From: Burkholderiales bacterium
Lineage (GTDB): Bacteria; Pseudomonadota; Gammaproteobacteria; Burkholderiales; SHXO01
DNA length: 9,314 nt
NCBI GenBank assembly: GCA_026125625.1
Contig: JAHCKU010000093.1
Location: 1-9,314 of the forward strand
Reading direction: 5' to 3'
Made by a program: the position numbers and the translations under genes. Under the pieces are notes generated by a model. The model was not told the DNA's origin. It saw only the letters and a program-made list of their open reading frames with translations, and ran no database searches. Below are positions 1 to 6,786 of the stretch, one piece after another (position 1 is the first letter of the stretch; each line of letters opens with the position of its first letter).

Positions 1-1326
1 GTGCCTACGGCCATGGCCTCGCCACCGACCCGCTTCGTCGACTGGTTCCGCTCGGCCGCGCCCTACATCCACGCTTTCCGCGGCCGCACCTTCGTGGTCG
101 GCTTTGGCGGCGAGGTCGTGGCCGACGGCAAATTCGTCGCGCTCACCCACGACCTGAATCTGCTGGCGAGCCTCGGCGTGCGTCTGGTCCTGGTGCATGG
201 CAGCCGGGTGCAGATCGAAGCCCAGCGCGGCGACGCAGAGGCCGGCCGCTTCGTGCACGGGGTGCGGGTGACCGACGAGCACACCTTGCAACAGGCCAAG
301 CAGGCGGCCGGACGCCTGCGCGTCGAGATCGAAGCGCTGCTGTCCATGGGGCTGCCCAATTCGCCCATGGCCAACGCCGACATCCGCGTGGCGGGCGGCA
401 ACTTCGTCACCGCGCAGCCGCGCGGAGTGGTCGACGGCGTGGACATGCAGTACACCGGCGAGGTGCGCAAGGTGGACGCCGAGGCGATCCGCACGCGCCT
501 GGACGCTGGTGATCTGGTGCTGATCTCTCCGCTGGGTTATTCGCCCACCGGGGAGATCTTCAACCTGACCATGGAGGACGTGGCGGCGGAGACGGCGATC
601 ACGTTGCACGCCGACAAGCTGCTGTTCCTCACCGATCAGCCTGGGGTGGCCGACGAGGCCGGCGTGCTGCTGCGCGAAATGACCGTGTCGCAGGCGGAAG
701 CACGGTTGCAGTCGGACGCGGATCTGCACCAGGACACCCGGCTGTACCTGCCGGCAGCGATCAAGGCCTGCCGCGCAAGCGTTGCGCGCGTGCACCTGCT
801 GTCGCGCCATGTCGACGGCGCCCTGCTGCTGGAACTGTTCACGCACGATGGCGTCGGAACGATGGTGGCGCGCGATCCGCTCGAGCGGCTGCGCCAGGCA
901 CGCATCGACGACGTCGGCGGCGTGCTGCAGCTGATCGAGCCGCTGGAAGCAGACGGAACCCTGGTGAAGCGCTCGCGTGAGCTGCTCGAGCGCGAAGTCG
1001 AGCGCTTCAACCTGCTCGAACACGACGGCATGGTCGTGGGCTGCGCGGCCGTGTATCCGTTCGCTTCCGAGAAGACCGCGGAGCTCGCCTGCCTGGCGGT
1101 GCATCCGGAGTATCGCAACGCCGGCGCGGGCGACCGGCTGCTGCGCTGCGCGGAAGCGCAGGCCAGGAGCCTGGGGGTGGAGCGGCTGTTCGTGCTCACC
1201 ACGCGCGCCGCGCACTGGTTCATCGAACGCGGCTTCGTCGTGACCGGAGTCGAGACACTGCCACAACAGAAGCAGCAGCTGTACAACTACCAGCGTCGCT
1301 CCCAGGTGCTGGTCAAACCCCTCTAG
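1..1326 (+). CDS. argA: Amino-acid N-acetyltransferase (N-acetylglutamate synthase)
   Basis: Makes N-acetylglutamate from glutamate and acetyl-CoA, the first step of arginine biosynthesis, in the cytoplasm; the family is usually inhibited by arginine. The 441 residues match the usual length (E. coli about 443). The N-terminal amino-acid-kinase-like domain shows the family signature FVDWFRSAAPYIHAFRG (12-28), FGGE (35-38) and LVHGSR (64-69). The C-terminal GNAT acetyltransferase domain shows LAVHPEYRNAGAG (365-377), FVLTTR (397-402), HWF (405-407) and a closing LYNYQRRS, all close to what I know of ArgA. The start is uncertain: the GTG is the first base of the window, so neither its ribosome binding site nor possible upstream codons can be seen, and the ATG at 13 is an alternative. 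The TAG stop touches an inverted-repeat element. Family identity is secure. Confidence 0.95.
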   Translation: MPTAMASPPTRFVDWFRSAAPYIHAFRGRTFVVGFGGEVVADGKFVALTHDLNLLASLGVRLVLVHGSRVQIEAQRGDAEAGRFVHGVRVTDEHTLQQAKQAAGRLRVEIEALLSMGLPNSPMANADIRVAGGNFVTAQPRGVVDGVDMQYTGEVRKVDAEAIRTRLDAGDLVLISPLGYSPTGEIFNLTMEDVAAETAITLHADKLLFLTDQPGVADEAGVLLREMTVSQAEARLQSDADLHQDTRLYLPAAIKACRASVARVHLLSRHVDGALLLELFTHDGVGTMVARDPLERLRQARIDDVGGVLQLIEPLEADGTLVKRSRELLEREVERFNLLEHDGMVVGCAAVYPFASEKTAELACLAVHPEYRNAGAGDRLLRCAEAQARSLGVERLFVLTTRAAHWFIERGFVVTGVETLPQQKQQLYNYQRRSQVLVKPL

Positions 1327-1481
1327 CAGGCTGTTGAAAAACTACTGCGCGGGGCGGGATTGCACGGTGCCCGGAATCCTCATGTATTTCCATATACATT
1401 CCGGTTCCTGCGCCCAGTCGTTGAAAAACATCGGGGGCGGCCCCGCCTGAGCTCTGCTCGCCACGGTTTTCAACAGCCTGC
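1326..1481. repeat. MITE-like inverted-repeat element between argA and yggX
   Basis: A perfect 15-bp inverted repeat, GCAGGCTGTTGAAAA, lies at 1326-1340 and, reversed, at 1467-1481. Inside it a second pair of arms (GCGGGGC at 1349-1355, GCCCCGC at 1440-1446) and a central hairpin (CCGGAA 1371-1376 with TTCCGG 1399-1404, TGTAT 1383-1387 with ATACA 1394-1398) make nearly the whole stretch able to fold on itself. GTTGAAAAAC occurs directly twice (1333-1342 and 1420-1429). No convincing coding frame or clear target-site duplication is visible. This fits a miniature non-autonomous transposable or REP-like element next to the argA stop. It might also affect transcription termination or mRNA stability between argA and yggX. 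I do not recognise a named family. Confidence 0.6.
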
Positions 1482-1589
1482 GAGCGTACCGCGTCAGCGC
1501 ATGGGCGCCGCGACGCATGTCGCCTCAGGGACGGATGAGATGCAACGGCGCTGTAACAATGCCGCGCCTGATCTAGGAGAGAATCGCAA

Positions 1590-1865
1590 ATGACTCGTAC
1601 CGTACATTGCATCAAGCTCGGCCGCACCGCCGAGGGATTGGATTTCCCACCGTATCCCGGTGCATTGGGCAAGCGCATCTTCGAACAGGTATCGAAGGAT
1701 GCGTGGAACGAGTGGCTGGAACACCAGAAACGGCTGATCAACGAAATGCGCCTGAACCTCGCGGACCAGAAGGCCCGCCAGTATCTGGCGGAACAGATGG
1801 AGCGCCATTTCTTCGGCTCCGGCGCGGACCAGGCATCCGGCTACGTGGCGCCGCCGTCGAGGTAG
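1590..1865 (+). CDS. yggX: Fe(2+)-trafficking / oxidative damage protection protein YggX
   Basis: Small cytoplasmic protein of the YggX family, which is linked to iron handling and protection of iron-sulfur proteins against oxidative damage. At 91 residues it equals the usual length. Family marks include the N-terminal Cys (C7 in RTVHCIKLGR), the DFPPYPGALGKRI stretch (about 19-31), SKDAWNEWL, the LINEMRLN segment and a C-terminal GY. The start is supported by AGGAGA at 1575-1580, nine bases before the ATG. A possible -10-like TAACAAT (1554-1560) lies upstream without a good -35, so a promoter of its own is only weakly suggested. The gene lies 12 bases before ppk1, so the two are probably co-transcribed. 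Neighbourhood with argA is common in related bacteria from memory. Confidence 0.95.
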   Translation: MTRTVHCIKLGRTAEGLDFPPYPGALGKRIFEQVSKDAWNEWLEHQKRLINEMRLNLADQKARQYLAEQMERHFFGSGADQASGYVAPPSR

Positions 1866-1877
1866 ACGTGAACAACG

Positions 1878-4058
1878 ATGGACAAGGACAACGGGCTCGG
1901 ACCGGAGGTCGACGATGCGCTGATCGCGCGCAGCAGACGTACGTTCTCCAACCGCTATCTGAACCGCGAGCTCGGACTGCTCGAGTTCAACCGCCGGGTA
2001 CTGGCGCAGGCTGCGGACACCGGCATCCCTCTGCTCGAGCGCCTGCGCTTCCTGTGCATCGTCAGCAGCAATCTCGATGAGTTCTTCGAGATCCGCGTCG
2101 CCGGCCTGAAGGCACAGATCGACATCGGCGCCGACGCCCCGGGACACGACGGACAGCCGCCCTCACGTGTCTACCGCGAAGTCGCGCGCGTGGCGCACGA
2201 CCTGGTCGCCGCTCAGTACAGCCTGTGGAACGAGCACGTGCTGCCCTCGCTGGCGCACGAGGGCATCCGCTTCTTCCGCCGACGCGAATGGACACCGGCG
2301 CAGCGCGAATGGATCTCGGCCTATTTCTTCCGCGAGATCATGCCGGTGCTCACGCCGATCGGACTGGACCCGGCGCATCCGTTTCCGCGCATCCTGAACA
2401 AGAGCCTGAACTTCGCGGTGCAGCTCTCGGGCAAGGATGCCTTCGGACGCAGCTCCGGCATCGCACTGGTGCAGGCCCCGCGCGTGCTGCCGCGCGTGAT
2501 CAAGCTGCCGGCGCAGCTGGCCGGCTGCGACCACGGCTTCGTCTTTCTCTCCTCCATCATCCATGCCCACGTCGGCGAGCTGTTCACGGGCATGGAAGTG
2601 CAGGGCTGCTATCAGTTCCGCGTCACGCGCAACAGCGATCTGTTCGTGGACGAGGAAGAGGTCAAGAATCTGCGCCTCGCACTGCAGGGCGAGCTGCCGC
2701 AGCGCCACTTCGGCGATGCCGTGCGTCTGGAGGTCGCCGATCTGTGCCCACCGATGATGAGCGAGTTCCTGCTGCAGCAGTTCGGCCTGGGTAGCGACGA
2801 TCTGTACCAGGTCACCGGTCCGGTCAACCTCGTGCGCCTGATGCAGGTGCCGGACTGGGTCGATCGGCCCGACCTCAAATATCCGCCGTTCGCGCCGGGC
2901 ATACCGGCGGCACTGATCAGGCAACCCGACATCTTCGCCGCCATCGGCAAGGGCGACATCCTGCTGCATCACCCGTTCCAGTCTTTCAAGCCCGTGATCG
3001 CGTTCATTGCGCAGGCGGCAAAGGATGCGGACGTGGTCGCCATCAAGCAGACGGTATACCGCACCGGCGCCGACTCGGAGCTGATGCGCATCCTCATCGA
3101 CGCGGCGCGACGCGGCAAGGAGATCACCGTAGTGGTGGAGCTCATGGCGCGCTTCGACGAGGAGGCAAACCTGAACTGGGCGGCCCAGCTCGAGGAGGTC
3201 GGCGCGCACGTCGTCTACGGCGTGGTGGGCCACAAGACCCACGCCAAGCTGGCCATGGTGGTGCGGCGCGAAGGCGAGGGCCTGCGCCGCTACTGTCACA
3301 TCGGCACCGGCAATTACCACTCGCGCACTTCCAACCTGTATACCGATTTCGGCGTGTTCACCAGCAACGAAGAAGTGTGCGCCGATGTCAACGACGTGTT
3401 CATGCAGCTCACCGGACTGGGCAAGGCCAGCAAGCTCAGGCATCTGTGGCAGTCGCCGTTCACCCTGCACCCGCAGCTGCTCGATTCCATCCGCCGCGAG
3501 GCGGAGGCGGCAGGCGCCGGCAAGAAGGCCGGCATCATCGCCAAGATGAACGCGCTGCTCGAACCCGACATCATCGACGCGCTGTATGCCGCCTCCAGCG
3601 CCGGCGTGCCGATCGATCTCATCGTGCGCGGCGTATGCGGGCTGCGCCCCGGCATTTCCGAATTGTCGGAGAACATCCGCGTGCGCTCGATCATCGGCCG
3701 CTTTCTCGAGCACCACCGCGTGTTTCATTTCGTCAGCACCGGCGAGACGTTCATCTCCAGCGCCGACTGGATGGACCGCAACTTCTTCCGCCGCATCGAA
3801 GTGTGCCTGCCGATCCTCGATCCGCGCCTGAAGAAACGCGTGGTCGAGGAGGGCCTGCGCAGGTACCTCGACGACAACTCGCAGGCCTGGGAGATGGATG
3901 CCGACGGCCACTACCAGCGTTGTCAACCAGCCAAGGGACAGGACGCGCGCTGCGCGCAAAGCGAGCTGCTGCAGGAGCTGGCAAGCGCCCCGCTGCCCGA
4001 GCCGCCGACAGCCAAGCACCGCCTGCGTCCGCGCAGGAAGGCCAAGGCCGCGGCGTGA
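1878..4058 (+). CDS. ppk1: Polyphosphate kinase 1
   Basis: Reversibly transfers the terminal phosphate of ATP to inorganic polyphosphate through an autophosphorylated histidine. At 726 residues it is slightly longer than E. coli PPK (about 688). The N-terminal domain begins at about residue 25 with YLNRELGLLEFNRRVL, followed by SSNLDEFFEIRVAGLK. The catalytic half holds DILLHHPFQSF, VYRTGADS, and GHKTHAKL with H455 at the place of the E. coli phosphorylated H435. CHIGTGN supplies H474 (E. coli H454) and RFLEHHRV supplies H612 (E. coli H592). All three lie at a constant offset of 20, so the enzyme looks intact. The C-terminal tail is basic (RLRPRRKAK). The ribosome binding site before the ATG is weak; coupling to yggX is possible. 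The stop overlaps the next gene's GTG. Confidence 0.97.
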   Translation: MDKDNGLGPEVDDALIARSRRTFSNRYLNRELGLLEFNRRVLAQAADTGIPLLERLRFLCIVSSNLDEFFEIRVAGLKAQIDIGADAPGHDGQPPSRVYREVARVAHDLVAAQYSLWNEHVLPSLAHEGIRFFRRREWTPAQREWISAYFFREIMPVLTPIGLDPAHPFPRILNKSLNFAVQLSGKDAFGRSSGIALVQAPRVLPRVIKLPAQLAGCDHGFVFLSSIIHAHVGELFTGMEVQGCYQFRVTRNSDLFVDEEEVKNLRLALQGELPQRHFGDAVRLEVADLCPPMMSEFLLQQFGLGSDDLYQVTGPVNLVRLMQVPDWVDRPDLKYPPFAPGIPAALIRQPDIFAAIGKGDILLHHPFQSFKPVIAFIAQAAKDADVVAIKQTVYRTGADSELMRILIDAARRGKEITVVVELMARFDEEANLNWAAQLEEVGAHVVYGVVGHKTHAKLAMVVRREGEGLRRYCHIGTGNYHSRTSNLYTDFGVFTSNEEVCADVNDVFMQLTGLGKASKLRHLWQSPFTLHPQLLDSIRREAEAAGAGKKAGIIAKMNALLEPDIIDALYAASSAGVPIDLIVRGVCGLRPGISELSENIRVRSIIGRFLEHHRVFHFVSTGETFISSADWMDRNFFRRIEVCLPILDPRLKKRVVEEGLRRYLDDNSQAWEMDADGHYQRCQPAKGQDARCAQSELLQELASAPLPEPPTAKHRLRPRRKAKAAA

Positions 4059-5746
4059 CCGCACGCGCATCGGCCGCACGGCGGCACACTCCTGCCCCGG
4101 CGGAAACGGCGCGCGACCCTGGCAGGCACGAGCGCATCGAGGCTCGACCATCCGATCCGGCAGCGGAGCACGCTGCCTCGACGTCGGAGCGGACGGCGCA
4201 GGGCACGGACGATCACGTCGAGCTGGAACTGAAGCTCGCGATTTCGGCGCAGCACGCGCGCCGCATCGCGCACCTGCCGCTGATCCGCAGCAGCACGAGC
4301 GGACGCGCAATCACGCGCGGCATGCACAGCGTGTACTACGACACGCCGCAACATGATCTGCAGCGTGCACAAACCGCTCTGCGCCTGCGGCGCGAGGGCG
4401 CGCGCTGGGTGCAGACGCTCAAGTTCGGCGGAGAGGTGGAAGGTGGCCTGCACCGACGCCACGAAGTCGAGACGCGCGTAGCCGCACAGCTGATCGACTA
4501 CCAGGTGCTCGGCCATTCGTCGCTGCCCGCCCTGTTCCATGATGCCGCGCTGCGCGCCGCGCTCGGCCCGGTGTTCACGGCCGATTTCCGACGCACCGTG
4601 CGCCTGCTCTCGCCCACACCAGGAACGCTGATCGAGCTGTGCGTGGATATCGGCGAGCTGCGCGCAGACGACCGCCGGGCACCGATCTGCGAGATCGAGC
4701 TGGAGCTCAAGTCGGGGGAACCCATCGCCCTGCTCGACTTCGCGGATGCCCTGGTGCAGCAAGTGCCGGCTCGGCTGGAACCGGCAAGCAAGGCCGAGCG
4801 CGGCTACATGCTGGCGCAAGCGCGCTCCCCGGCACCGGTGAAGGCAACGGCGCCTGCGCTGGATGCCGGGATGACAATGGAGGAGATATTCCGCGCAATC
4901 GTCTTCGGCTGCGTACTACAGCTGCAGGCCAACGAGGCGGGGGTGATCGAAGGCCACGATGTCGAATATCTGCATCAGGCGCGCGTGGCGCTGCGCCGCT
5001 TGCGCTCGGCGATCACGGTATTCGATACAGCATTCCCGAAAGCCGGCTACGCTGCTGTGCTGGAGGAGCTGCGCTGGCTCGGCGGCTGCCTGGGGCCGGC
5101 ACGCGACTGGGACGTGTTCGTCCTGTTCACGCTGCCGCAGCTGCTGCGCGCGTTTCCGGACGAAGCAGGATTGAGGGTCCTCGAGCAGCGGGCCGAGCGT
5201 CTGCGTATGCAGAGCGGCGCCATTGCGCGCGGGGCTTTGGGCAGCACGCGCTACACGCGCCTGCTGCTGGCGCTGATCGGACTGTTCCACCGCAGACCGT
5301 GGCTGGTATCTGCGGACTCGCAAGCCGAGGCGCTGCGCGCGCTGACACCTGCACAGTTTGCCGAGCAGATGCTGACACGCCGGCATCGCAAGGTGGTCAA
5401 GCGCGGGCGTCATCACGCGCAGCTCGATCATGCCGGGCTGCACACGCTGCGCATCGAGGTGAAGAAACTGCGCTACGCCGCCGAGTTCATGACCACCTTG
5501 TACGAGCGCAAGACACGCGCTACCTATGTGGAGGCGCTGGCGCGACTGCAGGAGCTGCTCGGCGGCCTGAACGATGCTGCAACCGTGGAGCGTCTGTGCC
5601 ACGCGCTGCGCGACTCGACCGCAGGGGAGCCGGTGGGCGAGGCAGTGGGCCTGCTGCGCGGCTGGGCGGCGGCACTGGCACAGGATCACCTGCGCGGGCT
5701 GTCGCGCGCCTGGAAGCGCTTTCGCGACGCACGGCCCTTCTGGTAG
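4055..5746 (+). CDS. CYTH-CHAD domain protein (probable inorganic triphosphatase / polyphosphate-associated)
   Basis: A 563-residue fusion of a CYTH domain (about 53-262) and a CHAD domain (about 273-555). CYTH enzymes typically hydrolyse triphosphates, and CHAD domains are known to bind or localise to polyphosphate. The CYTH signature ExExK is E56, E58, K60; further CYTH marks are VYYDTP, LRLRREG, TLKFGG and CEIELELKSG. CHAD marks are the basic helices LHQARVALRRLRS (from L306, with H307 and R310) and HTLRIEVKKLRY (463-474). The GTG overlaps the ppk1 stop (GTGA), and no other ATG or GTG lies between it and the CYTH domain, so this start is preferred. AAGG at 4044-4047 is a weak ribosome binding site. 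Residues 1-52 are Ala/Arg-rich, look disordered and match nothing I know. The frame is also open back to 3377, but that would overlap ppk1 heavily. Related to E. coli YgiF, but longer. Confidence 0.9.
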   Translation: MTARASAARRHTPAPAETARDPGRHERIEARPSDPAAEHAASTSERTAQGTDDHVELELKLAISAQHARRIAHLPLIRSSTSGRAITRGMHSVYYDTPQHDLQRAQTALRLRREGARWVQTLKFGGEVEGGLHRRHEVETRVAAQLIDYQVLGHSSLPALFHDAALRAALGPVFTADFRRTVRLLSPTPGTLIELCVDIGELRADDRRAPICEIELELKSGEPIALLDFADALVQQVPARLEPASKAERGYMLAQARSPAPVKATAPALDAGMTMEEIFRAIVFGCVLQLQANEAGVIEGHDVEYLHQARVALRRLRSAITVFDTAFPKAGYAAVLEELRWLGGCLGPARDWDVFVLFTLPQLLRAFPDEAGLRVLEQRAERLRMQSGAIARGALGSTRYTRLLLALIGLFHRRPWLVSADSQAEALRALTPAQFAEQMLTRRHRKVVKRGRHHAQLDHAGLHTLRIEVKKLRYAAEFMTTLYERKTRATYVEALARLQELLGGLNDAATVERLCHALRDSTAGEPVGEAVGLLRGWAAALAQDHLRGLSRAWKRFRDARPFW

Positions 5747-5774
5747 ACGAAATCCGCTCATCGAGGAACCACGG

Positions 5775-6227
5775 ATGGATCTGATCCTGTGGCGGCACGC
5801 GGAGGCCGAGGACGGTGTTCCGGACATGGAGCGCCAGCTCACGAGCAAGGGACGCAAGCAGGCGGCGAAGGTCGCCGCCTGGCTCGAGCAACGGCTACCG
5901 GCCGGCACACTGGTAATGGTGAGCCCCGCGACGCGCGCCCGGCAGACCGCGGACGCGCTCACTGCGGCCTATGAAACCGTGCCGGCGATCGCGCCCGGCG
6001 CCGCGCCCACTGCGTTGCTGGAAGCGACCGGCTGGCCCGAAAGCGGCGGCAGTGTTCTGATCGTGGGGCATCAACCCACGCTGGGCCAGGTTGCAGGTTG
6101 GCTGCTGGCCGGAGAAACACGCGAGTGGGCGCTCAAGAAGGGCGGCGTGTTGTGGTTGACGCGGCGCATGCGCGGCGGCACCGCGCAGGTGGTGCTGAAG
6201 GCAGCGATATCGCCAGATCTGCTCTAG
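5775..6227 (+). CDS. sixA: SixA-type phosphohistidine phosphatase
   Basis: Histidine-phosphatase-superfamily enzyme of the short SixA type, about 150 residues and lacking the extra insertions of larger members. SixA removes phosphate from histidine of signalling or phosphotransfer proteins. The catalytic loop is WRHAEAE (R7, nucleophile H8), the second Arg region is SPATRARQTAD, and the second His is H99 in VGHQPTLGQ; all catalytic positions are present. The start is supported by GAGGA at 5763-5767, seven bases before the ATG. It follows the CYTH-CHAD gene by 28 bases, so it is probably in the same transcript as ppk1. The physiological substrate cannot be read from the sequence: a phosphotransfer protein, or speculatively the phosphohistidine of PPK1, are candidates. 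Confidence 0.92.
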   Translation: MDLILWRHAEAEDGVPDMERQLTSKGRKQAAKVAAWLEQRLPAGTLVMVSPATRARQTADALTAAYETVPAIAPGAAPTALLEATGWPESGGSVLIVGHQPTLGQVAGWLLAGETREWALKKGGVLWLTRRMRGGTAQVVLKAAISPDLL

Positions 6228-6262
6228 GGAAGCTCTGCACCTGGGGGCACGCCGAGTTGACC

Positions 6263-6275
6263 TATACTCGCCGCA
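6263..6275 (+). promoter_or_regulatory. Putative -10 element placing the transcript start at the ATG
   Basis: TATACT at 6263-6268 is close to the sigma-70 -10 consensus. A start about seven bases downstream would fall at 6274-6276, on or beside the A of the ATG at 6275, giving a leaderless or near-leaderless mRNA. No ribosome binding site is visible before that ATG. The region 15-18 bases upstream (around 6239-6246, CTGGGGG) is a poor -35, so an activator may be needed. The adjacent TTGACC is too close to serve as the -35. Confidence 0.4.
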
Positions 6276-6652
6276 TGCATCGTATCGTTGCGATCCTGAT
6301 TCTCGTTCTGCTGAGCGCATGGCTGCCGCTGCAGCCGGTGGCCGCGCTCGCCATGCCGTTCTGCGACCACGGTCAGCAGAATGAGCAGGTCCATTCGGGC
6401 GCAGCCCATGCCGGTGCGCATCACGCCAGCCACGACCACGATTACGATCACGGCGATGAACAGACGCGCGGCGCGAAAGTGTTGCCCGGCTGCAACGACT
6501 GCGGTCCGTGCCATCTCGCCTGCGCGCCGATGCTCGGTGTCTCACCCATACCCGGTGGCGATGTACCGGTGCGCGATTTCCATCCCTTCCTTTTTGCGGT
6601 TCCGGTCAGCTTGACGCTGGACCAGCCGCATCCCCCTCCGCTAGCGCTCTAG
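6275..6652 (+). CDS. Small secreted Cys/His-rich protein, probably metal-binding (CopL-like in context)
   Basis: A 125-residue protein with a clear Sec signal peptide: short basic start (MHR), hydrophobic core about 4-19 and a likely cleavage after ALA (24-26). The mature part begins with a Cys (C30) and carries a His-rich stretch (H32, H40, H45, H49, H50, H53, H55, H59) followed by a cysteine cluster CxxCxxCxxxC (C73, C76, C79, C83). The C-terminus is Pro-rich. The composition suggests binding of copper or another soft metal in the periplasm. Its place upstream of a TolC-type channel and a multicopper oxidase resembles small copper-responsive proteins such as CopL of xanthomonads, but I cannot show homology. 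It begins 47 bases after sixA and probably has its own promoter. No ribosome binding site is seen; the ATG is chosen because it opens the signal peptide. Confidence 0.75.
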   Translation: MHRIVAILILVLLSAWLPLQPVAALAMPFCDHGQQNEQVHSGAAHAGAHHASHDHDYDHGDEQTRGAKVLPGCNDCGPCHLACAPMLGVSPIPGGDVPVRDFHPFLFAVPVSLTLDQPHPPPLAL

Positions 6653-6683
6653 CAGCAGCACACCAGGAAACACCGGCCAGATC

Positions 6684-6718
6684 TGCCGATGCGCACCGCT
6701 CGTGTGCGCGTGTCGGCA
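6684..6718. other. Strong intergenic hairpin before the lipoprotein gene
   Basis: TGCCGA (6684-6689) pairs with TCGGCA (6713-6718), and GCGCAC (6691-6696) pairs with GTGCGC (6704-6709) around a 7-base loop, leaving a small asymmetric internal loop. No T-run follows, so it is not a textbook intrinsic terminator. It could be an mRNA processing or stability element or an operator dyad. A weaker dyad follows: GTACACGCC (6731-6739) with GGCGTGCAC (6757-6765), one mismatch. The rest of the 134-base gap between the two small genes shows no gene; I see no clear -35/-10 pair in it. Confidence 0.45.
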
Positions 6719-6786
6719 CGTCCGGTTCACGTACACGCCCCGCATCACGCGACGGCGGCGTGCACCCATCGTTTTCGGAGGCTCGA

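Noticed and set aside
1326..1481. Simple intrinsic terminator after argA
   Set aside because: The main inverted arms are about 126 bases apart and not followed by a T-run, so a repeat element explains the structure better.
3377..4054. Upstream extension of the CYTH-CHAD frame inside ppk1
   Set aside because: It overlaps intact PPK1 coding sequence including the H474-to-H612 region; the GTG at 4055 is the plausible start.
2163..4310. Long open frame on the minus strand opposite ppk1 and the start of the CYTH-CHAD gene
   Set aside because: It is antisense to well-supported PPK1 catalytic sequence; its protein is low-complexity and matches nothing I know. Long antisense frames are expected in GC-rich DNA.
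4639..5784. Alternative + strand frame within the CYTH-CHAD gene
   Set aside because: The Ala/Arg/Gly-rich product has no domain signature, whereas the overlapping frame carries clear CYTH and CHAD motifs.
6257..6262. TTGACC as a -35 element for the promoter before the small secreted protein
   Set aside because: It directly touches the TATACT -10; there is no 16-18 base spacer.
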